A DNA stretch of 64,000 bases from Blasia pusilla (GCA_050084515.1 CM114272.1:6262001-6326000); one strand, 5' to 3'; positions 31,100-42,800 are shown, counted from the first letter of the stretch. Numbers and translations: made by a program. The notes: generated from the sequence alone by a model not told the origin.

Positions 31100-33250
31100 A
31101 TGTCTCCTAATGGAGGACCAAACACTTCTATAATTTGTGCATCGTCTACCCTTGATAGAGTTGTAAGATTAAATACAACTCTCAATCTTGCAAGGAGGCC
31201 AAATTTTCAAGAAAGTGATATTGAAAGTTGCATTACAAAGGAGTTTGAATCGCCACGGTCATCATACATTAGGTTCTATGACAGAGATATGTCCCTCATG
31301 CCGTGCTTTGCATTGGAAATGTGAAGTGGTCAAATGTAAGTTTGGTGACTCACCATATGGCATGTGTTGTGGCCATGGAAGAATATACTTACCTCTCTTG
31401 AGGTCATCTCCTCTATTTCTGAAATCCTTGATTTCTGGGTGTTGGTCCTAGAAGCGTTCATTTTCTTACACATGCTTGAGCACTTCAACTTGCATCTACC
31501 GGGATACATGTAAACGAACAAATTGGTGGAGGACACTTTAGGGTCCAAGGCGGGATCTATCATTCCATTGGACCTTTACATCCTGATATTGGGGACATCC
31601 TCAATTTGCTCAACTAACATCTATGATATCAAATGAATTGGAAAATCGTGCTAGAGTTATGTCTACATCTTCTATTCTTAATATGGATATTTTGAAAGGT
31701 CTCCAAGACATGTTACATGAATGCAATCCATATGTGAAGATCTTTCGTCATATGGCATATGAAGCAAGTGATTTCAAGCGGACTATCTCAAGGCAAGTAA
31801 GAGAGGACTTGAGCGTTATAACTTACCAAGGTACAAGTTGCTGCTATTTTTCCGGATGATGAGTGAACACGTTGAGCATCGTGATATAATTGTACGACTA
31901 CATGGAGAGGAGTCAAACGTATATTGCATATATTCCTTACACTTTGTTTTGTTATTTAATGGTGAAAGTTGGCATCCTGGAATACCCTTTGGAATTGAAG
32001 GTTGTTGAATGGGCCACATTATTCATGGAGGAGAGGACAATGAAGCAGATGATTGCATGGATGAGGACATAGTTTATGGTGATATTGTTGAGGAAAGAAG
32101 AACAAAATGTGTTAGGCCTTGCAATTTGCATGTTTTCGACTTCAAACTCGGGTTGGAGGAGAAGACTGGCCTCGACTTACTCAAGAATATATGGTTGACC
32201 TCTATGCCCCGTGGGAAATGCAACGATTATCATGGGTGCGCTTAAATCAAAAGGAGTTGAGGGCTGAATTATATCAAGGTGTAAAGGATGCCATGCATCG
32301 ACAAGATGCGGATAGCGAAGGCTTGGGAACGAATTATATTACCTTCTTCCCTTTGGAGGGCCACGTCATATGCATCAATTGTATGAGGATGCAATGGAAA
32401 TTGTACAACATTTTGGGAAGCCTGACTATCATGACATGCAATCCAAAGTGGGAGGAGATAACTTCAGCCCTATTATGGGCCAATCAGCAGAAATCAGACC
32501 AGATTTGGTTGTGCGGGTTTTTGAGAAGAAAAAAAGAAGGAGTTATTCGACTTATCATCAATAAGCACATATTAGGCTGAGTTGTAGGATGCATCCATGT
32601 GGTGGAATTCCAAAAAAGAGGATTACCGCATGTGCATGTCCTTATTATTTTAGGTCGTGAGGATAAACCACGTACCACAAGTGATTATAATCGTATCATT
32701 TCAGCTGAAATCCTTGATCAATCTACCCATCCAAGGTTGTATTCTATCGTTTCTAATTGCATGGTTCATGGTCCATGTGACCATTAAATCCAAAGGCCGG
32801 TGTGTGGATAAGGAAACAAAAAAATGTACAAAAGGCTATCCTAAAGCTTTTGGGGCCAACACTATCGAAATAGAAGATGGTTATCCGATATATCGTAGGT
32901 GAGGACCCTTTCATTTTTTAGGCATTTGTATTCATGAGTCCTTCTAATACATTCGTTCATGATTAATTACGATTGTTATTGTATTTTTGTAGATTGAGAA
33001 TGGAAGGCGATAATTAAGAGTTAACATGCATTGATAATCGTTGGGTTGTACCTTACAATCCGATGATATGCACCCCTTTTGATTGTCACATTAATTTGGA
33101 GATTACAAAAGTCAAGTACTTATACAAATATGTTTATAAAGGATCCGTGTCATTTAAGTTGTCAAAGGATATGGATACATCCAATATAATCGAAGTTATT
33201 AACGAGACAACGTCATATCTTGATGCGAGGTATGATTTTATGGATTGATT
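31100..33250 (+). pseudogene. Helitron D Rep (HUH nuclease) region
   Basis: Interrupted frames encode the N-terminal zinc-finger-like part (ALHWKCEVVKCKFGDSPYGM, CCGHGRIYLP) and the Rep core. The HUH metal-binding motif is VEFQKRGLPHVHVLIIL near 32,600-32,650. The region of the catalytic tyrosines is VKYLYKYVYKGS near 33,110-33,145. Rep nicks and joins single-stranded DNA in rolling-circle transposition. Frameshifts near 31,330, 31,860, 32,260 and 32,580 break the frame, and GT..AG introns may explain part of the interruption (for example between 32,900 and 32,990). Confidence 0.85.
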
Positions 33251-33479
33251 TTTCTGATGCATTTTATTTTATTTCTCAACTTCATGTAATTATGGGAGAG
33301 TCCTTCTCATGTAATTTCTCACTCAAATAATTGGAATTCTCATTATTCCAGATATATATCTTCTTGGAAAGCATGTTGGCGTCTCTTTAAGTTTAGTCTA
33401 CATTTGAACTTCCAAAATCACTGACTAAGTACATCTTCCAAAACAACAATTAGTCTACTTCAATGATGTTGACGCTCTT

Positions 33480-35873
33480 GGAGATATTTTGCAACGAAAA
33501 AGAGAGGCAACATTGACCCAATGGTTTGCAACCAATCTTCGACTCAAAGGTTTTCAAAAAATATCTATACATAGATTTTCCTTCTTATTATCGTTGGAGT
33601 AACAAGAGATGGATTCAGAGGGTACAAAAACAGGCCATCCCATTGGTCGCTTATATACTCATCCAGGTAAATGTTCACAACTTCTTTGTACATAATTCCT
33701 TTTATATTCCACCTCTAAAGCAATGTATCTATATGTTGGGATAAACCCATTTAGTTTAATTCCTCATAGGTGAAGGAGAACGTCATTGGTTGAGATTACT
33801 TCTCCATCATGTTAGAGTAACTACTATGAATGTTTGAGAACTGTTAATGGGATATTATGTCCAACATTCAAGGAGGCTTCTATCCAATTGGGACTTCTTG
33901 AGGATGATAGGGAAGTGTTCTCTTGCTTTGAAGAAGCTTCTACAATTAAATGAGTTCTTCAATCAAAAGCCTATTTGCAATTATTCTAGCGTACAACATT
34001 GGAGTCAATTCTTGGTTCCAATGGTAGAAGATCTCTTATAAGCCTGGTATGAATTCATTAATACCTTGCATCTTTTTTATTCTTAATAGTATCTTCTATT
34101 GAGCTTCATAGTCTAACAAATTTTGGGTTATCATCCTATTTTGTAGAAAATTGGAATTCCTAATCTTCCGTTGAAGATGCTATGGTTGATCTTGCATTGT
34201 TGGAAGTCCATTACTATTTACAAGATCAAGGAAAAAAGACTTTGAGACTTTACATGCCCCAACCTCGACTTCCAAACCGATATTTGGAGGAACAAGAAAT
34301 GATATCTGGAAGAACTATTTGAGCAAGTGCAATTAGAGAAGCGTGTCTAAATGAAGGACAATGTATTATTTGGGATGCTATTGATGAGCTTGATGAAATA
34401 TGCTTGGATGCTCCACTATCTCCAAAAGTCTTTTTCATCGATGGCCCGGGTGGAATGGGGAAAAACATTTTATATAATCCTCTTCTTGCAAGTGTAAGGA
34501 GTGCAAGAGGTATAGCTTTTGAGCGTCATTTGGAATAGTTGCTCTATTGTTAGACGGAGGAGCATTCGATTCAAAATCCCCATCAATCTTCATGAGAGCT
34601 CTACTTGCAAGTAAGTGCCACTCTGGTGATGCAAAATTTTAATTTCCTCCACTGGTGGCACAAGTTCTAATTTACTCCCCTTTTCTAAATGTAGTTTGTC
34701 GGTTAATAGTGATGGAGCGCGCTTAATGATGCAATGCTTATTATATGGGATGATGCTCCTATGGCTCATCACGCATTTGAAGTCAGGAATCGGACTTTTA
34801 CAAGATATTATGGGAGTTGTTTTCGATGAACACCGAGAATTACCATTTGGTGGAAAACTTATGGTATTTGGTGGTGAAAGTCAAGTGTTGCCTGTTGTTT
34901 GTCATGGGGATCGATAAATCATCAAGCCACCATAAAGAGGTCATCTCTTTGGTCTAATATAAAGGTCATGAAGTTGACTATAAACATGCAGGTTGGAAGG
35001 TCACTTGAGTGAACAACAAGCTTTTGCTGATTGGTTACAATACCTTTGCATCCATATTTGGGAGAAAATTTTATACAATTATCATCTGAAAGAAGTAATA
35101 AGATATGTGATCTTATTGATTTGATATATCAAAATTTTGAATTCAATGACATTGATTTCTTGAGAGATACGGCAATTTTGACTCTAAGAAATCAAGATGT
35201 AGATGACTTAATGTCGGTTTCCAGAGAGGTAATCCCTTCAACTTTTATAAAAGAGTTATTCAATTACAAGTTTGATATTAATATTACCTTTTCTTACAAA
35301 GTCATTATATTTTGTGCCGAGAGCAAGTTTACTTCAAGGCTCTATTCCAAACGAGGGGATGACTCATATATATCCAATTGAATTTTTGAACATATCCTTG
35401 CCTTGGGGACTTTCCTCCAAGACCGATTGTGTTTGAAGATTGGGGTACCAATCATATTGTTACTGAAACATGAATGGAGCATATGGACAAGCAAACGGGA
35501 CAAGATTGGTGATTCGTGGATTTATGCAACATTGCATAGATGCTAAAATTAGCTAGTGGAAGAATATTGAGATCAATTTTTATTCCATTTATCCCATTGA
35601 TTTATAGAGTTTGCCATTTGAACGAGGTTTCAATTCCCTAGAGCTTTTGCTATGACTATCAATAAGTCCCAAGGTCAAACTTTGCAAAAGATGGGCATTT
35701 ACTTGCCTACTTCAGTATTTTCTCATGGCCAATTGTATGTAGCATTATCTAGAGTAGGGAAGAGAAGTTCTATCCACATTACAATTGGAAATGATGAACA
35801 TTCAAATAAGGAAGGTGACTATACACGAAATGTAGTATATAAAGAAAAATTCTTGGATAAAATAAATATTTAA
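33480..35873 (+). pseudogene. Helitron D PIF1-like helicase region
   Basis: Pieces of the SF1B helicase can be read in order: the pre-helicase linker (ERHWLRLLLHHVR-like, 33,780), the Walker A motif (34,443-34,466), ELPFGGKLMVFGGESQVLPV (motif II/III region, 34,840-34,905), and the C-terminus MTINKSQGQTLQKMGIYLP, then LYVALSRVGKRSSIHI ending at 35,873. Walker A reads GPGGMGKN instead of GPGGTGKT, so the Thr/Ser that coordinates Mg-ATP is lost. Several frameshifts confirm decay. Confidence 0.85.
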
Positions 35874-35934
35874 AAATCAGATCAGAAATTTTTTTCCTTC
35901 ATGCCTATTTGCATATTTCGTATTCCCTCTTGCA

Positions 35935-35962
35935 CCCGTGCATCGCACGGGCACATTACTAG
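35935..35962 (+). other. Helitron D 3' terminal hairpin and CTAG end
   Basis: A perfect 7-bp stem with loop ATC is followed by CACATTACTAG. This is the canonical Helitron 3' structure that terminates rolling-circle transfer. The next base is the T of the A|T target. Confidence 0.93.
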
Positions 35963-37378
35963 TCATTAATAATAAGAGAGATGATAGACAAATGCAGCAA
36001 TACAACAATCAAAATATAATAATGATATTCAAGAATATAAATATTACTCTCCTGGAAATCGAGACAGAGTATTATTGGTTGACAAAATGGATGTACCCCT
36101 CAAGAAATCAATGTCACTCCACTTATGAACATCGTGTCCATAAACAATGTCAATGAGATCATTGATCCTTGTGGTTTTAACAATGAGATCCGAACTTGTA
36201 TAAAAATCCTCTCCAAGGTCCAAATATAACGACCCTCTCCTACCTCTAATAACCAAGAAAAACGCTTCTTGCTCTTCTCGTGGATATCCGATAATAAATA
36301 TAAGATGAAGGAATAAGTAAATATTAAAAATAAAATAAACGAGATGAAATGAAAAAGGTGAAATATCGGTTTATTCTTTAATACCTTGTACAATATTAAC
36401 TCTCATGTTGGTAGTGAGTTTCAATAATCTGACGTCAAACCAAATAAGAGATCTCCTAAGTGTTGCTAACGATATCCAAGAACAATGAAGAAGTTGTCGA
36501 AAGTCACCACCAAATAAAATGATCTTCCCCCAAAAGGCAAATCTGAATCGAGGATCCATCAAATCCATGATATCTTGAAAGTACGATTAATAGCCTCAAA
36601 TGCGTGACGATGGGTCATAGAAGCTTCATCCTCACGATCAACTCGCTTTTGTTATATGACTATTGATCGATATTTTGGAAAATCGATAACAGAAAAATAT
36701 GTGAGGAACATTTATGAAGGATAATCAAAGAATAAAACAATAATATACATGCCATAAAAGGAAAAGAAATCTTAAATCTAGACTTACTTGCAAGTGGAAC
36801 TTTCATGTACTTGGATAGAATCTTTCGACCTCCATCCAAGAATAAAGCGGCAATCCTAATGCAAGAGCTATATGACCTCGCTCCCACCATTGCAAGAAGA
36901 AGGTTGTACAAAAATGTTTTTCCTCTTCCGGGACCATCGATAAAGAAAAGTTTTGCCTGAAAAATCCATATTTTTCGTTACAGAAAAGCACTTTAAAAGA
37001 ATAAAACTTAAAAAAATAAAAAATGTAAAAAAATAATAAAAAAATATACTATATTTAATATCCACTTACAAAAGGTGGCGCATCCTGTAAGATATCGTGA
37101 AAATCATTACAAATAACTTCCCAAATAGCTCGTTGTCCATCATTTAAAGACATCTCTCCTGCTCTCACACGTTCACAAAGCATATCATGATCGTAGGAGA
37201 GCTCTTCCTCTTCTAGACGCGAAATAAATAAATCACGATTTTGGAAATCTGGTTGAGGCAGTTCAGAGAAGTCCGCCATACTTTTACCATGACCTTGAAG
37301 ATGGTAATGGACCTCCAATAACGCAAGATTAATAATATGAACATCCAATAGAAGGGTCAGAATACCAATTCTCTAATA
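35963..37378 (-). mobile_element. 5'-truncated remainder of Helitron C
   Basis: This continues the element seen at 25,991-26,689, on the other side of Helitron D. It aligns with Helitron A from 47,291 to about 48,800. The alignment stops abruptly at about 37,378, at the position where Helitron A has an intron acceptor. Beyond that point the sequence is the virus-like helicase/polymerase relic. Confidence 0.88.
36044..37348 (-). pseudogene. Helitron C helicase, N-terminal and central parts
   Basis: The frames include LALLEVHYHLQGHGKSMADF and LNDGQRAIWEVICNDFHDIL (37,348-37,055). Walker A is encoded at 36,915-36,935 as GPGRGKT, one residue short of the usual GPGGTGKT. IILFGGDFRQLL (36,568-36,371) and a C-terminal piece HDVHKWSDIDFLRGTSILS follow. 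Frameshifts and the shortened P-loop indicate an inactive helicase. Confidence 0.85.
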
Positions 37379-38778
37379 GAATAGAGGTATAACAACTAAC
37401 CAAGTCAAGATCTAAAATAACCTTGTCATGGTCTTTGAGGAAACTTCCCAAGTGAGTATAGACTTCATCTCTAATTAGACGTTTTGTATTATTTATTGAT
37501 TTACCATATGAAAGAGGTAACATTCTAGGCAAGGTTCCCATTGGTTTATAGCTATAAGGTATAGAACCAAAGGATTTAATAGAGTTAATACCTCTCTCTA
37601 TTACTTTTCTAACTTGATTTATATAATTAGGTGAAGGCTTTTTTACATCTTTTAAATAGGTGTCGAGTAATTTCTCTACGTCCAAGACTAGTGACCTGGA
37701 TATTTTATTAAGTTGTACCTTTAAAGGGGTCGATTTTAGACAGTTCATATATGAGATGTATAAGTCATTATAAAGAAAATGACTTTTCTTATTAAGTAGT
37801 GGAGGAATATATCGAGATACTGAATTTTCATATGTACCTGTCACTTGATTTCCTATTTTCAAAGGTGTATCATTCTCTAAATCAAGTTCAAGTGGAGCTC
37901 CTATCACATTATCGTAGTTATATACATGTGACTTAACAGAAATGCCGCTTATAAACATACCTTCGTGTCTTCTTGATTTCTTGACTCGGAAGCCCATCAT
38001 CCCTAGATTCAACATGAGTTCATTTGTAAATCCCTTACGACCCAAAGGCTGTAGATCTCTTCTTTCTGCCCACAATCTATAAGTAGGATAGAGAGTTTTT
38101 CTGCGAGATATTTCAAGATTACTCTTTGTATCATATTTCATCTTAAATCCAACAAAAGAACCTAGACCTTCCTCTATTTCTTCTTTTATCCAAGTACGTA
38201 TAGGGTTCATGTTTTCACATGCCTCTTCAGTACTAGCAGCTAAAGAGGGAACAACAAGGGTAGTCTTATGTAGATAGTCTTTGACATTTGTTAATTCATT
38301 TTCAACCGTGAAGAAGTACCTTCTTATTAGAGGTAGTTCTGTTGCTAGAGGGCCTTCAAATTTTCGATTTTTCCAATATAGTAAATCCTTCCTCTCTGAA
38401 ATATCAACTGTATGGGAAGCATGAAAATATCTAAGTCTCCTAGATATGGCATTCATAGTATCTGAATTAGAAAATGTATTATTAGACGTCATTACAACAG
38501 CAGCCTCACATATGAAATCTTGAATATCCATCTTGTGTTTCAGACGACCTCTTATTGTGTCCCCTCCTACTAGCTGTTTGAATAAAGATAAATCCCCTTT
38601 ATAATTTTCCATGTCGCTAAAAGTTATGAGTTTCAGAAGGGCTTCTCATTAATTCCTTTAATGATGTTGCTATACTATTTTCTCTACCTACAATTTCCTG
38701 TAATAGGTTTGCAAATGTTGATTTTCCAGTTCCTCGTGGACCTTCAATCAGTAGGAAAAATTTGTGCTTGGGTATAAC
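37379..38778 (-). pseudogene. Virus-like SF3 (D5-type) helicase with start of a TV-Pol-like polymerase domain
   Basis: Two minus-strand frames make up this gene relic. The upstream frame (38,778-38,617) contains the SF3 Walker A IEGPRGTGKSTFANLL, encoded at 38,716-38,742. The downstream frame (38,612-37,379) continues with FKQLVGGDTI, the hydrophobic strand AVVMTSNN and the arginine-rich SRRLRYF, typical of SF3 helicases. A winged-helix-like segment (LYPTYRLWAERRDLQPLG) follows. Near the end DLDLVSCYTSILL resembles motif A of the TV-Pol/family A polymerases found with SF3 helicases in virophages and transpovirons. A frameshift between about 38,617 and 38,647 separates the halves. The polymerase stops at motif A, where the sequence becomes Helitron C. 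The gene is AT-rich compared with the host genes. Alternatives are an organellar linear plasmid or other mobile DNA with the same replicase. Confidence 0.8.
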
Positions 38779-40077
38779 CTACAAAGGTAGCCCACCCAAA
38801 AGTCCTCAGGAAATTGATTTTTCCTTCATCACCTCCACAGAAACCCGAGGGAATTTTAGATACTCTATTGGAGGTTCATTTGACAAGTCCTAGGGCTCGG
38901 GTAATCTTGTCACACATCAAGCATTGGAGGCTGTGGAAAAATCAATGTTGAGGGTGATATATAGTGTATCCGTGCCTGGGGCTCTGCGGTAAAAGGGCTC
39001 ATTAGTTAAGCGAGAAACATGCTGTACATTTGTTACAGGATGCAGGCTCTGTTTTGATTATTATATCCTTTGCAGGCATGCATAGGTACGAAAGTAATCG
39101 CCAGTGAAGCTATATAAGCAATGCGAAAGGATGCTCTGGCTAAGTGCTATGGTTAGTTGCCCTGCAAGCGCACTGGAGGACTTGATGATTATTAAGTCAA
39201 ACGAGACTTTACTCAAAGCACCCAAGATTTGTGACTTCACACAGTTGTATCCAGTTGCACGTTATGGAAGCTGAAGACCAGGTCCTAACTCCACGTTGGA
39301 CCTCCTGGCAGGTGCAGACATCTCAAGGAAGAAGAAGCTTTTGAGCAAACAGGTTTGCTTCTGTTGCCAAATTAGGAAGTGTTGTAGATGCGACTTTGCT
39401 CTAACTACAAGTTACAAAGCTTGACCATAATGGAAATTGATTCATAGGAAGCTTCAAAAGAGTCGCCTAGAGTGAGGGCTGAGTTACGTCATTCTAGTCT
39501 CAAGTTTTTTGAAGATCAGGGCTGATTCTCCACCTTCAAAGTTAGTTTCTCAGTGTAGACTCCGCTTTTCAACCGTGGTTTTGGATTGTTTGTCAAATGA
39601 TAGTCTTATGATGGCTCCAGATTTGCGCGTTTCATTTCATCAGGCCGAAGGCAAAAAGCGAATGAAAGCTATCATCATCCACACCCTTCCGAACTTCTTT
39701 GAACTTCTTTCAACAAAGCCGCGTTTATATCTGCGAGTGGTTAGTAAGCCTTCTCCATTGTCCAACCCAATTCTTTGAAGTTGTAACCATTTCATGTTTG
39801 TTTGGAATCCTAATGCTTAGCTCATTTGCAATTCATGCAGGGTAGCGTTGCGTGTTCAAATTCCTTGCTGCTATCAAATCTGCCACTACTGTTGACCTAG
39901 GTCTTGAATGTGAATTTGCCTCAATTGTAGGGCTTGTAGAGTACTACGTATCGCATCATGTCCAATATCATCCAGTTCTTAGATGAAAATGGGATGCACA
40001 CTTTGAATATGCCAGTTAGGAAACCTGAAAATATTACACGTTTCCTGTCCGGCAATCAAGGGTCGGTTTAAACATGG
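38779..40077. other. Unassigned DNA right of the virus-like relic
   Basis: No gene is recognised. A plus-strand frame at 39,509-39,778 (89 codons) lacks known motifs. Base composition returns to that of the flanking host DNA immediately after 38,780, so the viral segment does not appear to extend further. Confidence 0.5.
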
Positions 40078-40270
40078 GTGAGCCCCATCATTCATACAAA
40101 CTCGTGCCCTGATTTCTATTTGGCAGATATTATTTGCAAACCCACACACCTACTATCCAATAGTTATTTGGATGATTGGATCATTCTAGGGTTCCCTCTA
40201 GATACATACCATTGCATAGAACAGGCAGCTAGGGATTCTAGGTACCGCGTGGCTTTCAGTCCGAATACGG

Positions 40271-40780
40271 TTGGTTGGAAATCACGTTTGGTTTCACTCC
40301 TATTTCCAGAAAAGAGGAAACACCGAGTTTGTTGTAGTTGGTGACGAGGGAGGTAAGATAACAGCCCACAAGATTCAAGACATCAAGAATCTGATGGAGG
40401 CATCACAACAGAACATGGTATCAAAATTAGTATGCACTATCCGATTAAAGCGGAGGTTAAATGCCACAAAGGATGTAGATGATAGCAACAACGTCCCTTG
40501 GGTGATTGGGGTCACTCCTAAAAGGGTTTACCTTATCGACCAGACTGACATTGATGATCAGCTACACTTGGAAAAGGACCAACATGTGGATTTATCCGAA
40601 GTTATCAACTCCTTGGCCATTCTGAATTTAGCTCGGGGTAAGCTCTTAACATATTTTATTGAATTCATCCTCTTTTTACATACAAGTTGTGTTCTTTGGT
40701 AGACTGAATTCAACAAATTGACTAATAAGGTGTGCTTGACTCATCTCCTTGCAGGTGGAGGACAATCTTCTGCATCTTGA
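40271..40780 (+). CDS. Unrecognised gene fragment with one probable intron
   Basis: The 143-codon frame contains GNTEFVVVGDEGGKITAHKI and VPWVIGVTPKRVYLIDQTD, with balanced amino-acid use that looks like real protein. A likely donor GTAAGC at 40,638 and acceptor TTGCAG ending at 40,754 would splice to a short last exon ending at TGA (40,780). A second frame at 40,078-40,344 overlaps its start and could be an earlier exon after a frameshift. The family is not recognised. The protein lacks an obvious start context, so this may be a truncated host gene or pseudogene. Confidence 0.4.
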
Positions 40781-40942
40781 AAACCTTATGAATGGTTAGG
40801 AGATTTAGGGTTTGTGTTACCTTTTTGAGGCCTAGTTCTTATCGTAAACCATATGCCGAAGTACCTACATATAAATCTTCAATATAGGGATAGTATTTAT
40901 GTAAGCTGACAACTCCAAAGTGGTCAGACAATCACAAACAAT

Positions 40943-41083
40943 CCTCACGTCTACCTTTTAGACGACTTGTTTGGGCGGTCATGGACAAGCCTCACGTCTA
41001 CCTTTTAGACGATTTGTTTGGGCAGTCATGGGCAAGCCTCACGTCTACCTTTTAGAGGATTTGTTTGGGCGGTCATGGGCATG
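40943..41083. repeat. Three tandem copies of a 47-bp unit
   Basis: Units start at 40,943, 40,990 and 41,037, each reading CCTCACGTCTACCTTTTAGA, then GA.TTGTTTGGGC(G/A)GTCATGG. The three copies are about 95% alike, indicating recent expansion. Confidence 0.9.
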
Positions 41084-41380
41084 TCCTAGGAATACTGGTA
41101 TTTCGAATGGCGAATTTTCATTGCCCTGCGTCTAGCTCTTCCTTTTTTCTTTAGTTTAGGGTTTACTAAAGAGCACATAAGCCTAAACCTTATATGCGTA
41201 TGCTCTCATCCGGAAAATAAAATTCCATCTGAGAAATGCGTGCTCTGCTCGTGCCTATTGTCTTTCAATGCCCTCGGTAACTGTTTCATGCTTACTTGTA
41301 TGGTTGGTAATGTTGTTACATAGGGCCCATTTTACAAGGGAGACGCGGAGAAAGAGCTCTTCGCACTTGAGCCTCTAAAC

Positions 41381-41578
41381 ATGTTTGCTGCGTTTATGGG
41401 CAAAAGCCCACCCCCGTCTCAAAAGCAAACTTACCAAACATCACTGTGGAGGGATCCAGTGGAGTGGGTCCACTATTGCTACAGCGAGGAGCACAAGCAG
41501 TACGTTTGCTTGTGCTCCAAGTGCATTGAATTTTTCCGCCTGCCGGAAACTTTCAACTCCCACCTTGCGTCGCACTAG
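41381..41578 (+). CDS. Small ORF with a C2H2-spaced zinc-finger motif
   Basis: This open frame has 65 codons. Its end reads CSKCIEFFRLPETFNSHLAS followed by H, which has exact C-x2-C-x12-H-x3-H spacing of a C2H2 zinc finger, and stops two bases after the last His. The preceding part contains WRDPVEWVHYCYSEEHKQY. The stop directly after the finger and the absence of a strong start suggest a partial gene, or a chance match. An overlapping frame of equal length runs through the same bases. Confidence 0.3.
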   Translation: MFAAFMGKSPPPSQKQTYQTSLWRDPVEWVHYCYSEEHKQYVCLCSKCIEFFRLPETFNSHLASH

Positions 41579-42360
41579 AGTTTGAGAAAAATGGTAGAGT
41601 AGAGGTGTATAACAAGCGTTCTGTCAAAATATGATCTTATTCATATTTCTTCATGGGTGGAAGTAAAGCTATGATAGAAGGAATACTGGATGAATTTAGA
41701 AAGGACATGGGTATGACTCCTTCAAAGTTCAAGAAATTTGATGAATATGAGTCTTTTCATACTGTGGCCCGAGGGTCAGAAAAGTAATAGAGAGGGTACT
41801 TTAATCCATAAACTTACATTGAATATGCATTCAGATAACACAAGTTAATATGCATTTGTCCAAAAGTTTGTAAAAAAACTTAACCTGGATGGGTGTCTTG
41901 AAGAGCTGTCTTGGTATGAGCTCTTTCAATTTTTGAGTCAAGGCTCGACCTACATGATATGCCTGAAAATGATCACGGAGAACGTTCAGGCTTTCTTCTC
42001 ACTACAATAATTCATGAGTGTGGAGCAGAATCAAGATTTGCATCATACGCCCTACAAATCTTCGGAACTGAAAGTATTGATTCAAAGCTCTGCTTGACTT
42101 TCCTCAACCGGATGTTCAAACGAAAACTGTATCCTGCAAATAGATTCAAAATATTTTCATTGCCTGAAAAGTAAATAGCCTCATGTGGGGGATTAGATAA
42201 GTTATTATAGGCATATGAAAATGAAGTTGGAGTCTGAATGTCTATTTACCTTGTCCGGGTGTACAATAGTTGCCACACATTGTACAATAGGCGACACGAT
42301 GGTGCTGTATGGACGCTTGTAAAAAACATAAACACAAACCTGCTAATTGTCGAACAAAGA
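41579..42360. other. Intergenic DNA, nothing recognised
   Basis: A 71-codon plus-strand frame (41,959-42,174) has no known motif. No repeats are visible in this stretch. Confidence 0.5.
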
Positions 42361-42394
42361 CAGAAAACGAGCTTTCGGCCGAGCTCGGGAATAC

Positions 42395-42800
42395 TAGAAG
42401 AGCAGCAGCTGCAGCGATTCGGGGGCTTTCCGATATCAATGTTGGTGGTGCTCGGGTCCAGAGAATGAATTTAGTGACTGATTGACTGAGGGATCCAGAG
42501 AGGAGGAGCTGCAGCGAATCGGGGGCTTTCTGATGTGAATTGTTGGTGGTGCTTGGGTCCAGAGATTGAGTGTTTGAATGAGCGCGTGAGTGAGGGATCA
42601 AAAGAAGACAAGACAAGAGAAGAGAAGAGAAGAGCAGCAGCAGCAGCGATTCGGGGGCTTTCCGATGTGAATGTTGGTGGTGCTCGGGTCCAGAGATTGA
42701 ATTGAGTGACTGATTGACTGAGGGATCGAGAGAGGAGGAGCTGCAACGAATCGGGGGGCTTTCTGATGTGAATTGGTGGTGGTGCTCGGGTCCAGAGAAT
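42395..42800. repeat. Higher-order tandem repeat, two dimers of a roughly 115-bp unit
   Basis: Four units share GCGAWTCGGGGG-CTTTC, then TGTTGGTGGTGCT(C/T)GGGTCCAGAGA, at about 42,413, 42,512, 42,645 and 42,746. Units 1 and 3 match each other best (both with CCGATRTSAATG), as do units 2 and 4 (CTGATGTGAATT). This shows that a two-unit block of about 232 bp was duplicated. Long open frames on both strands across it are by-products of the repeat. Confidence 0.85.

Larger units (their letters stand above)
26690..35962 (+). mobile_element. Complete nested Helitron D with readable termini
   Basis: The element is 9,273 bp. It starts with TCTATACTATTATGGG at 26,690. It ends with a hairpin (CCCGTGC-ATC-GCACGGG, 35,935-35,951), then 11 bases to CTAG at 35,962. 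It is inserted between A (26,689) and T (35,963) of Helitron C, with no target duplication, exactly as Helitrons do. Rep and helicase coding regions lie on the plus strand in the 3' half. The 5' 4.4 kb is mostly non-coding with tandem repeats and one basic ORF. The coding region is broken by stops and a damaged Walker A, so it is no longer autonomous. Confidence 0.93.

Noticed and set aside
31890-32245. Short plus-strand frames in alternative phases in Helitron D
   Set aside because: They are frame fragments of the decayed Rep gene, already covered by that entry.
40943-41083. Possible CRISPR-like array (three direct repeats)
   Set aside because: The units are contiguous 47-bp tandem repeats without distinct spacers, and the DNA is eukaryotic.
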